Of a stretch of DNA of 10,676 nucleotides, positions 6,091-10,676 are shown piece after piece (positions within the stretch are counted from its first letter, which is position 1; every line of letters starts with the position of its first letter). The DNA is from CBDCFL01 sp050300875 (lineage in GTDB: Bacteria > Pseudomonadota > Alphaproteobacteria > Rhodobacterales > Rhodobacteraceae): NCBI GenBank assembly GCA_050300875.1, contig JBNKYL010000301.1, forward strand, positions 1-10,676. The letters run 5' to 3'. The notes under the pieces were generated by a model. It did not search any database. It saw only the letters and a program-made list of their open reading frames with translations, and was not told where the DNA came from. The position numbers were made by a program, and so were the translations under genes.

Positions 6091-6653
6091 CCACGATCTG
6101 GTTCGTCAGGCACGGGCCGACGCACGCGAAAACCATGATCGGGTGGACCGACCTGCCCGCAGATCTGTCCGACGTCGCGGCACTGGCGCGGCTTGCGGCT
6201 TTCTTGCCGGCTGATGCACCGGTGATTTCGTCCGACCTGCTGCGCGCGCGCCAGACGGCGGCGGCCATAGCAGGCGACAGGCAGATTCTGGCGCCCGACC
6301 CGGGCCTGCGAGAGCTGCATTTCGGCGATTGGGAAAACCTGGCCCATGACGTGATCCCCGATCAGGCCTTGGCAAGGCGGTTCTGGGATGATCCTGGCGA
6401 TATCGCCCCGCCCGGGGGCGAAAGCTGGAATGATCTGGCCGCGCGGGTGGGACGTGTTACGGATGGCTTGCGCCAGCAAGGGCTGCGCGAAGCGATCGTC
6501 GTCTGCCACATGGGTACGATCCTGACGCAGGTGCAGCGGGCGCGCAGCATCAGTGCCACCGAGGTGCTGGCCCAGCGCATCGACCCGCTATCGGTCACGC
6601 GCATCACCTATGGCGATGTCTGGCATCTGGGCGAGGTCAATCACTGCCCGTGA
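6087..6653 (+). CDS. Histidine phosphatase, CobC-like (probable alpha-ribazole phosphatase)
   Basis: This is a phosphatase of the histidine (phosphoglycerate mutase-like) superfamily. The ATG at 6087 overlaps the cobU stop, with GAGGG at 6076-6080 as ribosome site, so the two genes are very likely translationally coupled. The 188-aa protein has the phosphate-binding RHG motif at residues 8-10 (catalytic H9), the family ELHFGDWEN segment, PPGGES, and the second histidine H141 in VCHMGT. FGxWE and PGGES are typical of CobC, which removes phosphate from alpha-ribazole phosphate or adenosylcobalamin phosphate, and the coupling to cobU favours that role. A general sugar-phosphate phosphatase remains possible, since superfamily members are hard to separate by sequence; I therefore leave the symbol blank. 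Confidence 0.88.
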   Translation: MTTIWFVRHGPTHAKTMIGWTDLPADLSDVAALARLAAFLPADAPVISSDLLRARQTAAAIAGDRQILAPDPGLRELHFGDWENLAHDVIPDQALARRFWDDPGDIAPPGGESWNDLAARVGRVTDGLRQQGLREAIVVCHMGTILTQVQRARSISATEVLAQRIDPLSVTRITYGDVWHLGEVNHCP

Positions 6654-6712
6654 TGATCCGTCCCACGAAATAGAATTGGTGCGCCCAGCCCGGCGCAGTT
6701 AGCGTCGCGGCC

Positions 6713-7585
6713 ATGACATATGACCTTTATATCGGCGATCGCGCCTTTTCATCCTGGTCGCTGCGCGGCTGGCTGATGTTCGAAAAATTCAACCTGCCCG
6801 TAAACACACATCAGGTGGGGCTGTATTCCGGCACCATGGCGCAGGATCTGGCCCCGCTGGCGCCTGCGCGTCTGGTACCGGTGATGCGAACGCCGGAAGG
6901 CGCGGTGGTCGGCGACACGCTGGCCATGGCCGAAACACTGGCCGAACGGCACCCAGATGCGGGGCTGTGGCCTGCCGATCCGGACCTGCGGGCGCTGGCG
7001 CGCTGGCTGGTGGCGGAAATGCATTCGGGGTTCACCGCGTTGCGCGGGGATTGTCCGATGCAATTGCTGTATCAGTATCAGGGATTTGCGCCATCGGATG
7101 CGGTGCGCGCCGATCTGGCCCGGATCGAAACGCTATGGGCGCACACGCGGGACCGGTCTGGCAGTGCCAAGCCCTGGCTTTTCGGCGACTATTCCTTGGC
7201 GGACGTGTTCTTTGCCCCGGTTGCGGCGCGGATCGCCGGCTACGGGCTGCCGACTGGCGCGGACGCAGCGAAATACGTGGCCGCGCATCTGGACGATGGC
7301 GCATTTCGCCGCTGGCGGGCGATGGGGCTGACGGTCAGGTATGATCCGGTTCCCTATGCTCTGCCGTTTGAAACGGGCGATTGGCCCGGGCCCGCGCCGC
7401 GCACCGCGCGCGCGGTCGAGGCAGGGCCATCGGTGAATGCCGCCTGCCCCTATTCGGGCAAGCCGGTCACGCATTTCCTGGAACTGGACGGGCGGATTTT
7501 CGGGTTCTGCAACGCCTTCTGCCGCGACAAGACGGTGAACGACCCGGACGCGTGGCCTGCCTTCGCCGCGATGGAACGCAGCTGA
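6713..7585 (+). CDS. Glutathione S-transferase with a C-terminal TRASH-like cysteine domain
   Basis: This is a cytosolic glutathione S-transferase of 290 aa, longer than the usual 200-230. The thioredoxin-fold N-terminal domain (about 1-80) has a serine-type active-site start, RAFSSWSLR with S13/S14, the cis-proline P56 in LVPVM, and D68-T69 in the position of the usual acidic-Ser glutathione contact. The helical C-terminal domain runs to about 215, with the N-capping-like FGDYSLADVFFAP. A linker rich in Pro and Ala is followed by a small module with C245, C266 and C270, spaced C-X20-C-X3-C, which fits the TRASH consensus for metal-binding domains. Substrate is unknown. The gene is separated by 59 bp from the preceding phosphatase gene; TAGAAT at 6671-6676 could be a -10 box but has no good -35. 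The ribosome site is weak. Confidence 0.88.
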   Translation: MTYDLYIGDRAFSSWSLRGWLMFEKFNLPVNTHQVGLYSGTMAQDLAPLAPARLVPVMRTPEGAVVGDTLAMAETLAERHPDAGLWPADPDLRALARWLVAEMHSGFTALRGDCPMQLLYQYQGFAPSDAVRADLARIETLWAHTRDRSGSAKPWLFGDYSLADVFFAPVAARIAGYGLPTGADAAKYVAAHLDDGAFRRWRAMGLTVRYDPVPYALPFETGDWPGPAPRTARAVEAGPSVNAACPYSGKPVTHFLELDGRIFGFCNAFCRDKTVNDPDAWPAFAAMERS

Positions 7586-7597
7586 CGATGGAATCCG

Positions 7598-7613
7598 TTA
7601 ACCAATCCTAAAC
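7598..7613 (+). promoter_or_regulatory. CtrA-like binding site upstream of comM
   Basis: TTAA (7598-7601), seven bases, then TAAAC (7609-7613) matches the CtrA consensus TTAA-N7-TTAAC with a single mismatch. A GATAAG at 7625-7630 could be the -10 box, which would place the site over the -35 region, as is usual for CtrA-activated promoters. CtrA control of DNA-uptake genes including comM is known in Rhodobacter capsulatus. The ribosome site GGAGG of comM is at 7647-7651. Confidence 0.5.
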
Positions 7614-7659
7614 CACGCGGCCGCGATAAGGTGTCAAAGCTTGGACGGAGGCGGCAGTA

Positions 7660-9180
7660 ATGGTCGCGCGCGCCTATTCGGTGGCATTTGAAGGGATCGA
7701 AACGCGGCTGGTGGAAATCCAGGTGTCGTTGTCGCCCGGCCTGCCATCCTTTGCCATTGTCGGCCTGCCTGACAAGGCGGTCAGCGAAGCCCGCGAACGG
7801 GTCAAATCGGCCCTGAACGCCCTGTCGGTCGCGCTGCCATCGCGCAAGGTCACGGTCAACCTGTCGCCCGCCGATCTGCCCAAGGAAGGCAGCCATTTCG
7901 ACCTGCCCATCGCGGTGGCGCTGCTGGCGGCCATCGGCATGGTGCCGCCCGATGCGGTCGAGGATCTTCTGGTGTTGGGCGAGCTGTCACTGGACGGGCG
8001 CCTGATCGCTGTCAACGGCGCCCTGCCCGCCGCGATGGAGGCCGCCGGGTCCGGCAAGGCTTTGCTTTGCCCGCGCGCCTGTGGGGCCGAGGCCGCCTGG
8101 GTCGGCGAATGCAAGGTGCTGGCGGCCAGCGATCTGGCCGAAATCCTGGCCCACCTGACCGGCCAGCGGCTGATCGACCCGGCCGAACCGGGCATGGCCG
8201 ACCTGCCTGCCAGCCATCGCGACATGGCCGATGTGAAGGGCCAGGAACGCGCAAAGCGGGCGCTGGAAGTTGCCGCGGCGGGTCGCCACCACATCCTGAT
8301 GACCGGGCCACCCGGTACCGGCAAATCCATGCTAGCCGCGCGCCTGCCCGGCATCCTGCCGCGCCTGACGGCGATGGAATCGCTGGAAACCAGCATGATC
8401 CATTCGCTGTCTGGTCTGCTGGACGAGGCCGGGATCATCCGCGCGCGACCCTTTCGTGAACCCCATCACACCGCATCGATGGCGGCCATTGTCGGGGGCG
8501 GCAAGGGCGCCAAGCCGGGCGAGATCTCGCTGGCCCATAACGGCGTGTTGTTCCTGGACGAGTTCCCGGAATTTTCGCGCGCCGTGCTGGAAACCCTGCG
8601 CCAGCCCATCGAAACGGGCGAGGTTGTGGTCAGCCGCGCAAATGCGCATATCCGATACCCTTGCCGGTTCATGCTGGTCGCCGCGGCAAATCCCTGCCGC
8701 TGCGGGCATCTGGGTGACCCGACGCGGGCCTGCGCCCGGGCGCCAGGCTGCGGGAACGACTACATAGGGCGCATTTCCGGGCCCCTGCTGGACCGCTTCG
8801 ATCTGCAGATCGAGGTGGCGCCGGTCAGCTACCGGGACCTAGACCTACCGGCTAGCGGCGAAACGTCGGCGACCATCGCTGCCCGCGTCGAGGCCGCGCG
8901 TGAAGTGCAGCGCGCCCGGTATGCGGGCCATGAGGGCCTGCGGACCAATGCCGATGCCGAGGGCGAGTTGCTGGACCAGATCGCGGCGATGGAACCGGGC
9001 GCAAAGGCACTGTTGGTTGCGTCGGCCGAACGGTTCGGTCTGTCGGCTCGCGGCTATCATCGTGCCTTGCGCGTGGCGCGCACGATTGCCGATCTGGGTG
9101 GCAGCGAGATTGTAGGCGAGGTCCATGTCGCCGAGGCGCTGAGTTTCCGCCAGCTTAGCCGTGCCGCCGTGCCCGCATAA
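7660..9180 (+). CDS. comM: ComM/YifB family AAA+ ATPase (Mg-chelatase-like), DNA uptake helicase
   Basis: ComM is a hexameric AAA+ helicase that drives branch migration when incoming single-stranded DNA integrates during transformation, and it is needed in Rhodobacter for receiving gene-transfer-agent DNA. The 506-aa length is standard. The N-terminal ChlI-type domain (about 1-170) is conserved from the start (YSVAFEGIETRLVEIQVSL). Walker A is GPPGTGKS at 216-223 and Walker B VLFLDE at 296-301. A cysteine cluster NPCRCGHLGD... through APGCGNDYIGRISGPLLDRFDL and the C-terminal LSARGYHRALRVARTIADL are family hallmarks. ATG 7660 has GGAGG eight bases upstream. A CtrA-like site precedes the gene. 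It converges on the hydrolase gene with only 7 bp between stop codons. Confidence 0.96.
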   Translation: MVARAYSVAFEGIETRLVEIQVSLSPGLPSFAIVGLPDKAVSEARERVKSALNALSVALPSRKVTVNLSPADLPKEGSHFDLPIAVALLAAIGMVPPDAVEDLLVLGELSLDGRLIAVNGALPAAMEAAGSGKALLCPRACGAEAAWVGECKVLAASDLAEILAHLTGQRLIDPAEPGMADLPASHRDMADVKGQERAKRALEVAAAGRHHILMTGPPGTGKSMLAARLPGILPRLTAMESLETSMIHSLSGLLDEAGIIRARPFREPHHTASMAAIVGGGKGAKPGEISLAHNGVLFLDEFPEFSRAVLETLRQPIETGEVVVSRANAHIRYPCRFMLVAAANPCRCGHLGDPTRACARAPGCGNDYIGRISGPLLDRFDLQIEVAPVSYRDLDLPASGETSATIAARVEAAREVQRARYAGHEGLRTNADAEGELLDQIAAMEPGAKALLVASAERFGLSARGYHRALRVARTIADLGGSEIVGEVHVAEALSFRQLSRAAVPA

Positions 9181-9187
9181 ACGTACG

Positions 9188-10084
9188 TTACGCCAACAAT
9201 GACCGGGTGAACGCGCCGATATGGGCGATGGCTTCGCGCGCCTCGGGCACCCATGTGGCCAGATGCCAGCCATGCGGCGCACCGTTCCAGGTTTCAACCT
9301 CGACCTCGCCGCCCGCAGCGCGCAGGCGATCAGCCATGCGATAGGTGTCATCGGCCAGGATCTCGGGCGAACCGACCTGAAACAGAACCGGCGGCGGTAC
9401 ACGAAAATCGGCAAAAAGCGGCGAGGCGCGGGGATCGTCGGCGGGGGCGCCGGACAGGTAGGTTTCAGCCGCCTCGTTCAGGCGGTCCGCGGGCAGGACG
9501 GGGTCTTTCCCCGCGGCTGACCTGGCCGAAGCGCCGGAAAAGGTCAGGTCCGTCCAGGGTGACAGGGCAATGGCCCCCGCAGGCAGTGTGTTGCGCGCGT
9601 CAAGCGTGGCCAGAAGCGCCAGCATCAGCCCGCCACCGGCGCTGTCGCCGCCAAGGATGATATCATCCGGCGACCAGCCCCGCGCCAGCAGGTCGTCCCA
9701 GCCCGCCACCGCATCGTCGTGGGCGGCGGGAAACGGGGCCTGCTGCAACAGGCGGTAATCCTGGGCGAAAATGGCCAGGCCGGTCGCCGCCGACATATGC
9801 GCCAACATCCCTGCGTGGGTGTCGCCTGATCCGGCGAAATAGGCGCCGCCGTGGAAATAGAGGATGATCTTGTCCGACCGCGCGCCATGTGCCGCGATCC
9901 AGTGACCGGGCCTGCCGCCCAGCTGGCGTCGCAGATGCAGTGTCTGGGGCGGCATTCCCCCTGCAAGCGCTGCAAGCCGGTCGATCCGCGCCCCGTCGCG
10001 CGCCGGGTCCTTCACCCGCGCCAGCATCGGGCGCAGCGTCAGCCTGTTGCCCAAGGCCAAAAGGCGCAGCTGAAGGGACGGCAT
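9188..10084 (-). CDS. Alpha/beta hydrolase, hormone-sensitive-lipase (GDXG) family esterase
   Basis: This is a cytoplasmic carboxylesterase-type hydrolase of 298 aa, the normal size for the family. The oxyanion-hole motif HGGAYFAG is at 78-85, the nucleophile S148 lies in GDSAGG (146-151), and H271 in APHGWH is the likely catalytic histidine. By spacing, the acidic position (the first Asp of DPLxD in many members) is E241 in SPEILADD, so the triad may be Ser-Glu-His; D245 or D246 are alternatives. An N-terminal cap of about 70 residues precedes the fold. The start at 10084 is preferred because it shares its A with the gshB stop (TGATG), which points to translational coupling; the frame remains open a little further upstream inside gshB. 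Natural substrate is unknown. Confidence 0.9.
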   Translation of the reverse strand: MPSLQLRLLALGNRLTLRPMLARVKDPARDGARIDRLAALAGGMPPQTLHLRRQLGGRPGHWIAAHGARSDKIILYFHGGAYFAGSGDTHAGMLAHMSAATGLAIFAQDYRLLQQAPFPAAHDDAVAGWDDLLARGWSPDDIILGGDSAGGGLMLALLATLDARNTLPAGAIALSPWTDLTFSGASARSAAGKDPVLPADRLNEAAETYLSGAPADDPRASPLFADFRVPPPVLFQVGSPEILADDTYRMADRLRAAGGEVEVETWNGAPHGWHLATWVPEAREAIAHIGAFTRSLLA

Positions 10085-10676
10085 CACGTATGTTTGGCCT
10101 CGATCGCTTCCCACATGCGTGCGGCGGCATTGGTGCCGTCGAAACGTTCCAGTTCCTGGATGCCGGTGGGCGATGTCACGTTGATTTCGGTCAGCCAGTC
10201 GCCGATCACGTCGATGCCGACGAAGATCTGGCCTTTTTCACGCAGGATCGGGCCGATGCGGGCGCAAATCTCGCGGTCGCGGTCGGTCAGGGCGACCTTT
10301 TCGGGGCGGCCACCCACATGCATGTTCGACCGGGTTTCGCCCGCGGCAGGGACGCGGTTGATCGCGCCCACAGGCTCGCCGTCGACCAGAATGACGCGCT
10401 TGTCACCTTTGGACACGGCCGGCAGGAACTTCTGCATGATCAGGGGCTCACGGTTGATCCCTGAGAAAAGCTCGTGCAGCGAGGCGAGATTGCTGTCGGC
10501 AAAGTGTAGCTTGAACACGCCGGCGCCGCCGTTGCCGTAAAGCGGCTTGAGGATGACATCGCCATGTTCGGCGCGGAACGCCCGGAGTGTTTCAAGGTCG
10601 CGGGCAATCATCGTCGGTGGGGTGAGGTCGGGGAAGTTCAGGACCAGGAGCTTTTCAGGATAGTTTCGGACCCAGA
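10084..10676 (-). CDS. gshB: Glutathione synthetase (partial, 5' end outside window)
   Basis: GshB is the cytoplasmic ATP-grasp ligase that joins gamma-glutamylcysteine and glycine to make glutathione. The frame runs off the right edge; about 196 C-terminal residues are visible of roughly 310-320. The segment from the edge, with NYPEKLLVLNFPDLTPPTMIARD, is typical GshB sequence. An internal methionine at 10611 is therefore not the start. Further hallmarks are VILKPLYGNGGAGVF (ATP-grasp lysine and glycine-rich loop), MQKFLP, KGDKRVILVDG, AGETRSNMHVGG, and the metal-binding FVGIDVIGDWLTEINVTSPTG. The downstream hydrolase starts at the overlapping TGATG, so the pair is probably one operon. The promoter lies outside the window. 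Confidence 0.95.
   Translation of the reverse strand, partial: WVRNYPEKLLVLNFPDLTPPTMIARDLETLRAFRAEHGDVILKPLYGNGGAGVFKLHFADSNLASLHELFSGINREPLIMQKFLPAVSKGDKRVILVDGEPVGAINRVPAAGETRSNMHVGGRPEKVALTDRDREICARIGPILREKGQIFVGIDVIGDWLTEINVTSPTGIQELERFDGTNAAARMWEAIEAKHT

Noticed and set aside
6654..6659. A second TGATCC, just upstream of the GST gene, as another RpoE promoter.
   Set aside because: No TAA-like -10 element lies 17-19 bases downstream; the sequence there reads GGTGCG. The only -10-like box, TAGAAT, is 11 bases away.
7616..7625. Palindrome CGCGGCCGCG upstream of comM as an operator.
   Set aside because: Short GC-only palindromes of this kind are expected by chance in such GC-rich DNA.
9180..9189. 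Palindrome AACGTACGTT between comM and the hydrolase as a terminator or attachment site.
   Set aside because: It is fully self-complementary with no loop and no T-run, and is partly explained by the two stop codons meeting there.
10609..10611. A methionine at 10611 as the start of gshB.
   Set aside because: The same frame continues upstream to the window edge with clear GshB sequence, so this is an internal residue.

Overview
This window looks like ordinary, GC-rich chromosome from an alphaproteobacterium, most probably of the Rhodobacteraceae (Roseobacter/Rhodobacter/Paracoccus type). The clues are dense GC-biased codon use, an RpoH paralogue of the RpoHII type with a matching upstream promoter, a comM gene preceded by a CtrA-like box, and a TRAP transporter operon. 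I see no mobile element, CRISPR array, tRNA or rRNA, and no clear undescribed multi-gene system. The interest lies in domain architecture and regulatory sites.

Layout on the left: the 3' end of an unrecognised gene (1-204) is followed by a 260-bp non-coding stretch holding a terminator-like hairpin, an 11-bp-period direct repeat and a leader stem-loop. A tripartite TRAP transporter operon comes next: dctP (465-1502), a very strong UUCG-loop hairpin (1514-1545), dctQ (1568-2152) and dctM (2149-3645, TTG start overlapping the dctQ stop). A FieF/YiiP-like cation diffusion facilitator (3687-4586) follows on the same strand. Both TRAP membrane subunits are longer than the family norm.

Centre: on the minus strand an RpoH-family sigma factor (4579-5457) converges on the CDF gene and overlaps its end by 8 bp. 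Its promoter region (5507-5536) carries an exact TGATCC -35 element of the alphaproteobacterial RpoE/ECF11 type. Divergent to it is a two-gene cobalamin nucleotide-loop cassette: cobU (5554-6090) and a CobC-like histidine phosphatase (6087-6653), joined by an ATGA overlap. Next is a glutathione S-transferase carrying an extra C-terminal Cys-X20-Cys-X3-Cys TRASH-like domain (6713-7585).

Right: comM (7660-9180), the helicase of natural transformation and GTA-DNA uptake, lies downstream of a near-consensus CtrA site (7598-7613). It converges on a minus-strand pair made of gshB (10084-10676, 5' end outside the window) and an HSL-family alpha/beta hydrolase (9188-10084), coupled by a TGATG junction.

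Functional reading: the window mixes solute uptake, metal efflux, stress transcription (probable RpoHII under RpoE control), cobalamin assembly, thiol metabolism (GshB, GST) and DNA uptake. The thiol and stress genes could be linked through the RpoHII response, but the sequence itself does not show this.
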